A stretch of DNA of 64,000 bases from Silene conica (Eukaryota > Streptophyta > Magnoliopsida > Caryophyllales > Caryophyllaceae), in NCBI GenBank assembly GCA_029255685.2, contig CM055312.2, positions 69,578,792-69,642,791 of the forward strand, given 5' to 3'. The notes below the pieces were generated by a model. It had not been told where the DNA came from and ran no database searches. It was given only the letters and a program-made list of their open reading frames with translations. Numbering within the stretch: position 1 is the first letter of the stretch; each line of letters starts with the position of its first letter. Shown one piece after another: positions 47,268 through 58,529 of this stretch. A program made the translations under genes and the position numbers.

Positions 47268-47456
47268 CGGTTTATAATACGGAGTAGTGAGTAGTACGTA
47301 GTATTGAAGTCAGCCGAAAGGTGTTAAAATAATGTAGGAAGGAATATTTGGTAGACGGGAAGATTCGTAGAAGAAAACCAAATGAGAAACCAACCGCCTA
47401 AATTGATTACTCAATATTTCTCCCAAACTTTATTAACTACTCGGCCCGGCCCCTCG

Positions 47457-47463
47457 TATATAA
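47457..47463 (+). promoter_or_regulatory. Candidate TATA box of the ORP gene
   Basis: TATATAA lies 160 bases before the ORP start codon and is followed by a pyrimidine-rich stretch (CTCCTCTCC, TTTCCTCCTTCCTCTT) typical of plant core promoters. It predicts transcription from about 47490. Confidence 0.6.
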
Positions 47464-47548
47464 TCTCATATCACAACTCCTCTCCAAACTTTCCTCCTTC
47501 CTCTTAAATCCCACGCCAACATTCTCAATCTCCCCCATTCGAATCTCC

Positions 47549-47605
47549 ATGAAACGCATCGTTTCATACCCCACCCTCAACCTCAACCTCAACCCCCACA
47601 CCTGA
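47549..47605 (+). promoter_or_regulatory. Upstream ORF of 18 codons in the ORP leader
   Basis: ATG at 47549 opens an 18-residue frame ([18 protein letters not shown]) that stops at 47605, 17 bases before the ORP ATG. If the predicted transcript start is right, ribosomes would meet it first, which could lower or condition ORP translation. Confidence 0.5.
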
Positions 47606-47622
47606 CCCGTCCCGTCCGATCA

Positions 47623-50600
47623 ATGCATCCCTTCTGCTGCGTTTCCGAAATCTCCGATCCTGACCGTCCTATCACCTTCACACCTTCCCCAATGCCGGCA
47701 CCACCCACCTCCCCGGCGCGTCTACCTCACCCTCCTTTATCCAACGGCCATGATCTCCTCTCCTCATCCCAACGCCAATTATCCGCCGTCGATCTCCGGG
47801 AGGTCAAGATCAACGATATCGTCGGGAGTGGGATATGCGGGGTGTTGTATAAGTGGGTTAATTACGGTAAAGGTTGGAGACCCAGATGGTTTATTTTGCA
47901 AGACGGTGTCGTTTCGTATTATAAAATTCATGGTCCTGATAAAATTACTGTTAGTTTGGAATCTGAGAAAGGTTTTAAGGTTATTGGTGATGAATCTATT
48001 CGCCGGATTAATCGCCGTCCAAGTTTATCCAATTCTTCTCAGCTTCGTCGTAAACCTGTTGGCGAAATTCACCTCAAGGTGATTTCAGTTTACACTTATA
48101 CTACTCCCTCTCTCCATCTCCGTCTCCGTCTCAGTAGTTATTTATTTACCTATTCTACATAGATTTTTTAGTGTCCCGTTCCAAGCATTCTGGTCCACTT
48201 GTCCAATACCAATACTTATAGATGGTCCCGTCATTCACGAATACCTTACGTGTGGTAGACATTCATGTTTTTGTTCTCTTTTGCACCTCAATTCTTGGCC
48301 TTTTTTTGCCTCAAGAATTGAGGTGCAAAAACATAGATACCACTTACGAGTGTTGCTGTTTTGAATTCTAATTGTTAATTATTGTAGATTGAAGGTATTT
48401 TTGAATTCTGGGGAGTTTTTTATTATTTAAATTAGCTTATTCAACGTTTAGGCTGTATGATTACGATGTATGTATGGAGAGAGGGAGTTATTAACTAGTT
48501 TAGGAAATGCGTGACTTGGTGTGATTAGGTAATTCTTACCTGATCTGGAAGTTTTCATTTATAAGGTTAGTTTTCAAATTGCACGAATTAGTAATGTTGA
48601 ATAAAATTAGTGGAATCAATGGTCTTGATGAATTGGCGAAAATGACTCAAAACTAATTTTGATCATTGTCGGTTTCAATACATTTGGTGTCAAATTTGAA
48701 ATTTCAGCAGTACTAATCGGTTCTTCCTAAAATTGGATTCTCAATTAAAAGTTGATTTGTGCGGAGTTCTGATAATAGTTGATGGTATTATGTGTTGGTA
48801 TGTCTATGAAATGTGATACTTTTGGACATGGTTTTCAGTATAGCTGCTGAACCGAGTTATTTTAACCCCTTGTTGAAGCTGTATCAGCCGCATTTATAGT
48901 GAGATGGCCAAGATCAAACTGCACCAGCCAATAGTGGCTAAAATTTAATAACATGCTCTTGAATGTAGGTTTCATCCATCCGTGAGAGCAGGTCAGATGA
49001 TAAGAGGTTTTCGATTTTTACGGGTACAAAGAGACTCCATTTAAGAGCTGAGACTAGGGAGGATAGAGCGGCATGGATGGATGCGTTGCAAGCTGTAAAG
49101 GACATGTTCCCTCGTATGTCCAACAGCGAATTGATGGCTCCAGTCGACAATGTTACCGTGTCAACTGAGAAGTTGAGACAGCGACTTTTAGAAGAGGGTC
49201 TTAATGAAGAAGCTATTCAGGATAGTGAGCAGATTATGAGGGGTGAGTTTGCAACATTGCAGAATCAACTTGTTTTGCTCAAGCAGAAGCACTGGATGCT
49301 CATCGATACTTTGCGTCAGTTAGAGGTACATGTAAAGATAACTAGAAAAAATGCAGCTCGATGTCAGCACTCTTCTTCGGTTTCTCCGTTGCAGGATTAA
49401 AATTCAAAAATTCCACTCAAATTTCGGGGGTTACCAAATTCTATAGTTATTTTACTGTTAAGTGGATTTTGTAACCTAGGTGTATCCGGGTATTCTAATT
49501 TCCAGCTGGTAGATGACAATGTTATGGATTAGTCTTACAAACATTATTACTTTACTATTTGAACTAAGTAAGTACTATACAAGTTTATAAATTCCACGAC
49601 TTTCTTTTTTGGGTGTGTTTGGATACAATTTTAGGAGGGAGAGGAGGGAAGGGGAGGGAAAGGGATGGAGGTGGAGGTGGATGGGAGGAGGAACTAAGCA
49701 ATGATGTTTTGTTTCATAACATATCCTACGTTGAAAGGATTTTGATTTGCCTTGTAGGATGAAAATGAATCTCCTCATTCCTCAACCCTTCATTTCCCTC
49801 CAACCTAACCTAACTTTGACCAAATAAAGGAAATCATCCCTCTCCCCTTGGCCCTTGCCCACCAACGACAAACTCTAAGTGATTTGATAACTCGGCTCCT
49901 TTTGTTTTCCGAATCAGTGTATGGTATCATTGTTGTGTCAATGCTGTTTGTAAACTAAGGCCGTAGGGCCATATCTTGCGCAAAGGGCACGCCTTTGCTG
50001 TCATACTTGTAGGATTGGTTGAAATTATGAAAAAATAATTAGGTGACTGTTTATGTGTTTTAATGCGTCAGAAGTTTATATTTCCAGGGCTTCAATGTTG
50101 CTTCTATGCAATTTTCACAAGTTAGATCACTGATAACCACTCTTATTCTAGTCTCTGTATCTACTGCTGAAAATCCATGACTAGGCTGGGTATGCTGGCT
50201 TCCACCCCCATAATTTTCATGCATGGTCACAAAGATGAAGCCTGCTTTTTTGCAAAACCACGCGGAATCAGAATTACTCTCCTCTTAGTCTTTGACATTT
50301 GTATGCTTAAACTATCATTGAGTACTTATAAATGAGTTGTTTATTGACTACTTAGACCATTTGACAAGATGTGGTGAGAGACTACAAAATTTATTTATAG
50401 TTCAGCATTCAGATTAGATGAATACCATTTGCTATGGTTTGTAACCCTTTTTAGATTTCTTAGCACTTTGGTTAGTTTGTTTGTTTGTTTGAGAAGCTAC
50501 AGCTGCTGGTGATTTTGGATGCATCTGATAGGTTAGTTTTGTTTTTCGTGCTGTGCTTCATCTCCAGACAGAAAAAGTGGACTTAGAGAACACTGTTGTT

Positions 50601-53600
50601 GATGAAAGTCAGAAGCAATCACAAGAGCGAGGGGCTTCTTCCAAGACAAAGCAAGATAAATCTAGTGGTAAGAGCTTTCTATTTGTGATGTTTTAAGTTT
50701 GCAATTTGTTTCCCTGTTTACTCATGAATGTGCCTGTATTGGTAATGGAACAATGGTTCCATATCAGGTCTAGTTCCTTGCCTTCTATTCAGTGCAATAA
50801 TTGAATCAATGTAGAATCTGTTTGTACGTAAATCAATAAAGCATGATGATGTTACTTAATAACAATTATTCTCACTTATACAGTGGTAATATCTTCTACG
50901 CCTAGTACATTATTTTCTGTCATATTTACGCTGAACTACTGCTTTATAAGTTTGACAGGTTGAGACTAAGTTTCTGCACTTCTATTGAAATTCCAATGCA
51001 GCTTTACTCATTTTGTTTGATGGTTTTTTTTACAAACTCTCATCTTTCCTTGCTTATGTTATTAGATCTTTAATACTCTCCTTAACTAGTCATTCTTGAA
51101 CTTTTCCTTGGATGTCTGCTTTCCTTTTGCAGAGGCTAGTCCAAGTGATTCAGATGATGAAAACGATAGGGGTGATGCTGCGGAGGATGACACAGATGAA
51201 GATGAGAACAACTTCTTTGATACACGGGATTTCCTCTCCTCAAGTTCTTTTAAAAGTAGTGGCTCTGAGTTGAGGCTTTCATCTTTCTCTTCCGACGATA
51301 GTGGTTTACATCCTGCTGAATCTGATGAGGATATTGATCCAGCAGTTAAAGCTGTTGGATCTAGTTTTCCTCTTGTTAAACGGCGTAAGAGATTGCCTGA
51401 TCCTAAAGAAAAAGAAAAAGGAGTTAGTCTTTGGTCAATGATAAAAGACAATATTGGAAAGGATCTTACAAAAGTTTGTCTTCCTGTTTATTTCAATGAG
51501 CCTATCTCGACCCTTCAGAAGTGCTTTGAAGAATTAGAGTACTCATACCTACTTGACAGAGCAAATGAGTGGGGAAAACTGGTAATTTCTTTAGGCCTGC
51601 TTATGTCTTTCTTGTGCTATGACTTCCTCGTCTAGCTTACAAAATTTGTTCTTGATTATTCTTTTTTATTTTATGCTGATATTTTTAGTTCCTTTATAAA
51701 GCCTTTTCTTTTGTTTGTGAGGTTTCTTAACAGTTGTATTGAATAATTTACTAATTTCTGTTAGTGGCGATGTCCATGTTGTGGTTACTTCCTTTTTCGA
51801 ACCGGAGACTTGTAACCATTGTTAATCCTCCGGGTCTCACCTTTATTTCTTCTCTTGTGTCGGGGTCTCTTTTTAGTCCCCAAATAGATATGCCAGTTCC
51901 TCAGCGTTCACTGTTTTATGATAGAACATCTTTAGTTGTAGCAGCTGTGAAGCAGTTGGATTAGTGTACATTGTCTTGCTTTGAGTTTCTCGATGATAGT
52001 ATTGGAATGATATTTTGCAGGGTAACAGCCTTATGAGAATACTTAATGTAGCTGCATTTGCTGTTTCTGGTTATGCTTGTACTGAAGGAAGAGCCTGCAA
52101 GCCATTTAATCCATTGTTAGGGGAGACCTATGAAGCCGATTTTCCTGATAAAGGGCTTCGTTTTTTCTCTGAGAAGGTTTTTTATCTTGTCTGAAATTCA
52201 TGGGGTGGATGAAAAATGAGAGCACATTTTGTCACTTGACGAATAAAATGTCTTTTATTTTGTGATAGGTAAGCCACCACCCAATGATTGTTGCCTGTCA
52301 TTGTGAGGGTACTGGATGGAAATTGTGGGGAGACAGTAACTTGAAAAGCAAATTCTGGGGCCGTTCGATTCAACTTGATCCAGTTGGAATTCTGACCTTG
52401 GAGTTTGATGATGGGGAAGTCTTTCAGTGGAGTAAGGTGAGCTGAGAACATGTTTCTGTCTTAGTAGAGCGACCAAAAAATGTCTTGAATTTCTATCCGT
52501 GTTTCAGGTAACTACATCCATCTACAACCTTATACTGGGAAAGCTATATTGTGAACACTATGGTACTATGCGTATACAAGGAAATCGGGAATACTCGTGC
52601 AAGCTGAAATTTAAGGAGCAATCAATTATTGACCGAACTCCTCGCCAGGTACCAAGGCTATTCAATATATTTTTACTGGCTTCTTATATTATATCTTTGT
52701 ATCACTTTAGGGTTCTAATGGCCAAAATTCAAATACTTGAATACCATCAGGAAGATTAATACAAAGTCTGACCTCTCTAAACACTGGACTTTTGAGTCCA
52801 TTTGAATATTTGATATGATTGCGCATTGATGTTCTGCGATTAAACTGATTTTAGAGTTACCGTTTCGTGTGTCGGAATGGACTTTCACCAGACGACTTCA
52901 ATAGACCGCACCAGCTGTGGCCTGTGGTGTTAGTGGTTGGTGAGAAAGAGCATGTTCACTTTATTCGTTCTTGTTGACTGATAGCTGTGTAATATTCTAA
53001 GACGTGGCAGACTTTCTAGGCTTGTACCTCTGACACATCATCACACGTGTCTTTTATGTAGCAGAATGAGTAAATCTGTCCAAATGAGATCCTGAACAGG
53101 GCTTGATATGTGTGAATTATATGTTGAAAGTTGTGAATTATATGCTGAGGCACAAGGAAGAAGGATGATGCTGATAGCACTACTGAAGAAGTTTATCAGT
53201 TTAGCCATTACGTGTGTGATGATGCCGATTGTGGTTCTTGTATTGTCTTGGGACTCTTAGCATACCACTAGTGGGGAATTATCAAACCCACCAATAAATT
53301 AGTGCTACTAAGAAGATTAGATTATGCTTCCTGGCTTAATTGGATAACTCGTAATAACTCTGACTTGAATGCTCGATGTCTCTCCAGGTGCAAGGTATAG
53401 TGCAAGACAGAAATGGGAAGACAGTGGCAACCCTTTTCGGAAAGTGGGATGAAAGCATGCACTATGTAAGTGGTGACTGCTTGGGGAAGGGAAAGGACGC
53501 TGCCTCTGAAGCGCGTTTGTTATGGAGGAGAAGCAAGCCACCCAAATTTCCGACCAGATACAACCTGTCTCGCTTTGCAATCACATTGAATGAGCTTACT

Positions 53601-54127
53601 CCTGGATTAAAGGTGACAATCTCAAAATTAAGTTAATACAGAGTATATAGATTATACATGTTCACTTTGTTTCTCTTTCTTATTCTTGCCTGATGTTCTT
53701 GATAGGAAAAATTGCCTCCCACGGATTCTAGGCTAAGGCCTGACCAGAGATACCTGGAAAACGGAGAGTTTGAGAAGGCAAATGCAGAGAAGTTACGTCT
53801 CGAGCAAAGGCAACGACAGGTAAGTCATTTGTGTGATAACTCTGATTATTGTCCCTAGAAATATGAAATTGTTGAAGTGTTGTGCATAGATGAATGGATT
53901 AAGAGCCTGGTTTCACAAAATTTGAACGGAGTTCGTAATAACATGTGTGGGTTACTGTTCAGGCTCGGAAAATGCAAGAAAGAGGATGGAAGCCTCGGTG
54001 GTTTGCGAAAGATAAAGAAAGTGATGCGTATCGGTTTGTTGGCGGTTACTGGGAGGCCCGAGAGCAGGCAAATTGGGATGCCTGCCCGGACATATTCGGG
54101 CAAGTACCAGCTGAGATATTGGATTGA
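47623..54127 (+). CDS. Oxysterol-binding protein-related protein, ORP1 class
   Basis: Ten coding exons with matching phases: 47623-48078, 48969-49325, 50568-50667, 51133-51581, 52021-52176, 52269-52436, 52508-52648, 53388-53612, 53706-53819 and 53963-54127; 776 aa. An N-terminal PH domain ([20 protein letters not shown] to [20 protein letters not shown]) is split by intron 1 and binds phosphoinositide membranes in this family. A coiled-coil-like stretch, an acidic Ser-rich linker (exon 4) and the lipid-binding OSBP domain follow. The family signature is present as [17 protein letters not shown], with [13 protein letters not shown] upstream. The C-terminus [14 protein letters not shown]...CPDIFG is typical of plant ORP1 proteins. 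ORPs move sterols or phosphoinositides between membranes. It resembles Arabidopsis ORP1C/1D from memory. No disabling change is seen. Confidence 0.95.
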
Positions 54128-54905
54128 ATACACAATTAGACATCTTTGGTTAAACTGAAGAATATTCTTTTTTCGGGTCTCCATTCTTTATCTTGATACA
54201 TAAGTAGGGGTAGCTGAGAATATAATCCGAGTAGGTATGTGAATTAAGTGATTGTAAAGTAGATAAATTTAGAAATACAATAAAAGAGACGCTTTTTCTT
54301 TTAATTTTCTCCATTTCTGCTGTCCTTAATTCCTTCACGTCTTCAATGCTGCATCTTATTCGTGCATCATAGAATCACACTCCTTTTCCAGATTTGCCAC
54401 TTCGTTGTAAATCCCGACTTTAATTGTGTATTGGTCAATGGTTGTATTCTGAATCCCCCAAGTTTACCACATCGGTGTCAGCCTATTTAGCAATCACAAA
54501 TAAGTCAAGTTTCATATCATAAATATGTCAAGTTTCATTCGGCTAAGACGGGTAACATTTCGTCGCCAGCACATTTGGCGATGAGGTAAATTGTGTCTAT
54601 TTAAGACGAAATGTCACTATTCTTAGATTAAAAGTTACCAAGACAATTTTCTAAGTTAATAGTTTGTCATTTAAATGTTCATTGAATTAAAAAAAAGTCA
54701 GATTTCATTCATACACTAAACCGGGGAAATTGCTCAGTATGTTTTAGGGTAATCATGCAAGAGTACCTTGTATTAATACCAAATTAGCAATGGGGGTAGT
54801 TTTACATTTTCTACCCCAAATCAACAAAAAGAATAGTTCAAATTATAGGTTTTTGCTTCGAAAATATCGGTATAGAAGGCCTTAGTAAATATATTAATCT
54901 AAATA
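54128..54905. other. ORP 3' region and spacer
   Basis: Presumed ORP 3' UTR and AT-rich intergenic DNA. A short inverted pair (GACGGGTAACATTTCGTC and AAGACGAAATGTCACTATTC) lies at 54546-54640 and may be a small MITE remnant. Confidence 0.45.
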
Positions 54906-55789
54906 GTTTTTTGTCAAATAACACCTAACATTTACACTATCTGTAGAAATAGTTTCGTAAATTATTTTTTTGCCCAACATCTAACATTTTCTGTTTTTTT
55001 TGTCTAATAACACCAAAATCAATTTTCCGTAAAAAAAAAAGTCAAGATTCCGTCTTGACTAACGGTAAAATTGATTTGACGCTTCTTTCTTTTCCCCTAA
55101 TGAATTTCATTACCCTTTTCATCATCCTTTTCTAAACCCAATTTGCCCTTTTACTAATTTCCCTTCAACTAAACTTAATTTCCCTCCAACTAAATCCTTA
55201 TGTAACATCTTCCTTAGTTATTTAATTCCTCTATTATCAAATTAAACCCCAAATTAGGTTTACTTTGTCTAGTATTCTCTTCCTCCCTCACCATCCTTTC
55301 AGCCCAATATGTCTTATTCAAACTTATCCTCAAACTCAACAAAGCGGGTGAGATGCAATTGTGTCATTCCAGTAGCTGAGAAAACATCATGGACACATCA
55401 AAATCCGGACAGGAGATTCATGCCTGCAACTTTTACAATGCATAGACGGGTTTAAGTGAGTGTTGTTTTTTCAAGTGGATTGATGAATGACTTATTGGCA
55501 AAAAATTGCTATAAATGTCTTATTTAATAAAAATAAGTCACTTAAGAATAAGATACCTTGTCAGTTACTTTTACAATGTATTAGTGGAAAAGAAAGAATG
55601 GAGAAATAAGGTCAAATTAATTTCACCGTTAGTCAAGATGAAATCTTGACTTTTTTTTAACGGAAAACTGATTTTGGTGTTATTAGACAAAAAACAAAAA
55701 ATGTTAGGTGTTGTTGGGCAAAAATTAATAATTTTAGATACTATTTCTATAAACAGTGTAAATGTTAGATGTTATCTGACAAAAAAAAC
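54906..55789. mobile_element. Mutator-like element with GRF-type mini-ORF
   Basis: Long inverted repeats of about 175 bases (54906-55079 and 55615-55789) starting GTTTTTTGTCAAATAACACC. Flanking bases (TCTAAATA against TCTAACCT) are only a loose match for a target duplication, suggesting age. The long inverted ends and an internal captured-looking reading frame fit a non-autonomous Mutator-like element. Confidence 0.75.
55309..55455 (+). CDS. 48-aa GRF zinc-finger-like ORF
   Basis: ATG at 55309 to TAA at 55455. The peptide contains VRCNCVIPVAEKTSWTHQNP followed by DRRFMPA, which resembles the zf-GRF pattern (Cys-x-Cys, SWT, NPxRRF, Cys), but the last Cys is replaced. GRF fingers bind single-stranded DNA in larger host proteins and also occur as small frames in plant DNA transposons. 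Here the frame sits inside a Mutator-like element and may be decayed. Too short to assign a job. Confidence 0.55.
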   Translation: MSYSNLSSNSTKRVRCNCVIPVAEKTSWTHQNPDRRFMPATFTMHRRV

Positions 55790-56094
55790 TCTAACCTAAA
55801 AGAACATATTTGCTATCCAAGTTTTCATTTTTAACTCCTGGAGTTCAGCATTTTTCTACATGAAACCTCTTATTTCATCCTTAATAGAAATAGGAACTTC
55901 TTGTTTCGTAAATCGATGGTTAACAATAGTCCTTCGTTAGATCCTTGAAATATTTTTTTTGCTAAAATGAGTCAAATGTATAAGAGATCTTTGAAATGCT
56001 TCCTCCAATTTTAAATAAACTTTTCTATTTTTTTTTTTGTTAGTTTACTACAATAATACTACAATAATATAACTTTCCTATTTCTATTTTTGGT

Positions 56095-56967
56095 ATATGT
56101 ATTAGGATATTGGGTTTACCCCATATATCATTAGGGTTTCTATATGCTAGGGTTTTATGAAGTGACGATCTATTATAAATAGATCGTCACATCAATGTAA
56201 AACAACACAATTCTCAATAATACAATTCTCCCTTATGAAATCTCTCTTCTATATTCTTAACATGGTATCAGAGCCTCACGCTCTTAAGGCCTAAAAAAAC
56301 GATATTCCGCCTCCAAGGGACTAATTAACTATGGTGCCCTCCGGCTGGATTTTAGGATAATATCCTATTTTATTTTTTTAAAAAAAACCACAAAAAAAAA
56401 AAAAAAAGTTCTTGTTCTTTTTCTTCTATTCTTCAATTCGATGACAGATCTAAAAATCTAATTTCTTTAATCAAGGTGGTATGGAAAAAAAAAACTGACG
56501 AGTTACGCACGAAAAAAACTGGCGAGTTACGCACGAAAAAACTGGCGAGTTACGCACTGAAAAAAAAACTGGCGATTTACGCACTTGAAAAAACTGGCGA
56601 GTTACGTACCAAAAATTGTCTGATGAGTCTTATACGCACCCTTAACCACCAACTTGTGAAAAAAAAGGAAGAAGAAATCTCAAGATGAAGAGACAAAGAC
56701 GTTCCTTTTCTTATGTTAATTCTGTTTCTTTGTTTTTCTTTTGTATTTTCTCCAATCGTAAAGTTCGCACTATGTACTGCCTTTACGATTGCGGGAGGGT
56801 ATTAGGATATTGGGCTTAGCCCATATATCATTAGAGTTTCTATATGCTAGGGTTTTATGAAGTGACGATCTATTATAAATAGATCGTCACATCAATGTAA
56901 AACAACACAATTCTCAATAATACAATTCTCCCTTATTAAATCTCTCTTCTATATTCTTAACAATATG
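56095..56967 (+). mobile_element. Complete TRIM retrotransposon, 863 bp
   Basis: Two 163-base LTRs (56100-56262 and 56800-56962) flank a ~537-base interior. A primer-binding site TGGTATCAGAGCC starts at 56263, directly after the first LTR, and a purine tract GCGGGAGGG precedes the second. Target duplication ATATG (56095-56099 and 56963-56967) is perfect. LTRs run TATTAGG...TTAACA and differ at about four sites. Each LTR holds a 13-bp hairpin, GTGACGATCTATT and its complement, around a TATAAATA box. No protein is encoded, as expected of a TRIM. It looks whole. Confidence 0.93.
56490..56625. repeat. Minisatellite inside the TRIM
   Basis: Five imperfect copies of ACTGGCGAGTTACGCACGAA followed by a variable A run, in the internal part of the TRIM. 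Confidence 0.85.
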
Positions 56968-57058
56968 TTTTGTGGTTTCAATTTAATTGTAGAGTGGAGT
57001 AGTGTTGTTGTATGGTACAAATTTAAAATCAATATATATCTATCTCTATTATTAAAGG

Positions 57059-57172
57059 AAGCTTTTTCCGAGCAATTTTATTGGTTGCTTTTTTTTCCGA
57101 GCGATTTCATTGGCTGCTTTTTTTCGAGCGATTTTATTGGCCGTTTTTTTTTCAGGCGATTTCATTGGCTAC
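57059..57172. repeat. Short minisatellite, four ~30-bp units
   Basis: Four units of the form TTTTTCCGAGCGATTTCATT followed by GGCTGC or a variant. Confidence 0.85.
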
Positions 57173-57276
57173 AGATAATACTAATAAAAAATGCAAATTT
57201 TATCTAAATGATAAAAAAAGGAAAATAGAGGTGCCATAACACCAATAGTAAATCAAAACGTAAATGCCATAAAACC

Positions 57277-57546
57277 AATGGTGTGTTTGGGAACAAGGAT
57301 TGTATTTTCAAATTTAGATTTGGACCAATTTGCTTGTTTGGCAAACCTATTACATTTTGGATTTGGGTTTCATCCAAATCCATTTTGGATTTGGGTTTCA
57401 TCCAAATCCCAACCAAATCCAAGTAAGGCTAAAATACACACATTTGAAATCCATTCTCTAACCCCTCATTTTCAAATCATTATTTCACATTACTAAATTG
57501 AAAATGAGGCATTTCAAATTAAATCTTTGTTGTCAAACACACTCTT
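57277..57546. mobile_element. MITE-like element with GTGTGTTTG ends
   Basis: Ends GGTGTGTTTGGGAAC and (complement) GAGTGTGTTTGACAAC form an imperfect inverted repeat. The interior repeats GGATTTGGGTTTCATCCAAA twice, itself an inverted pair. No clear target duplication was found. Confidence 0.5.
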
Positions 57547-58520
57547 AGTAATTGCAAACCAAATCACAATATTATTTGAATAATTTGGACATGTATTTGA
57601 AGCACTATTGTTTCATCGCTTAAATAATATGGTAATTGTTGTCAAAAAAATAAAATATGGTAATGGTTACCCAATTAGTTGGGTGAAAATAATTTTAACG
57701 TTTATTTTACCTTTTGCGAACTACCTAATGCATTAAAATAATATATTAAGTACAGAAAAATCAATAAAAAAAATATTAGATGGAGTATTAACGAATAAGA
57801 AATTAAGTACCACTACAATCCTATGAATAAAAAATATTAGATTGACTATCACCGTAGAAAGAAATATTAGAGTTTGTGTCGGAATCATAAAAAAAAAAAA
57901 AAATTGATACGTGTATATAAGTAAAAAATTACGGTTTTAGTTCCTACCTTTCATTTTTTCTCTATACGATTTTTTAGTGCATATCCCTCATTCTTTCTAA
58001 ATCATGATTTCGTTCTTACTGTGATAATTCCATGCATGTTAGTTTTATTTTTATCATCATCAAGTTAATTACTCATATCTTTGATACTCATCTCCTTTGT
58101 GTATATACAGGTTCATATAATCAATCCGGCTCTTACCGATCTCACGTTTTGTGGTGCGTTATTATCATCATTTGTTTTATAATTAACTTTATTTTTATTA
58201 TCAATAATGAGTTGATCAATCCCTTTATTTTTGGTATAAAACGTTTAAAACTTGTTAGCCTCTTGTTCATTTGATAAAATCTTCACATTTATCCATGTTA
58301 GGTGCGAGGAAAGTGCTCATAACTTTACAGTGTAATGGGATGCTCTAATTAATTTATAATCTGCTTTCCTGCATCCATTTAAAGGAAAGTATTATCTATT
58401 GGATTCTGGATATCCAAATACAGTATGATATTTGTCTCCTATTTATGATAAAAAACAAATGCTAGATGTCACATTCCCAAAATTAAACATGTCATTACCC
58501 AAATAAGACATGCAATAAGG
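57547..58520. other. AT-rich spacer
   Basis: No gene or repeat is supported. The open frame at 58032-58274 is Ile/Phe-rich low-complexity sequence. Confidence 0.4.
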
Positions 58521-58529
58521 GCGAAATAA

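Noticed and set aside
49620-49700. Purine-rich GGAGGG tract in ORP intron 2 as a regulatory element
   Set aside because: It sits beside a GGGTGTGTTTGGAT phrase typical of MITE ends; more likely a transposon remnant, with no evidence of regulation.
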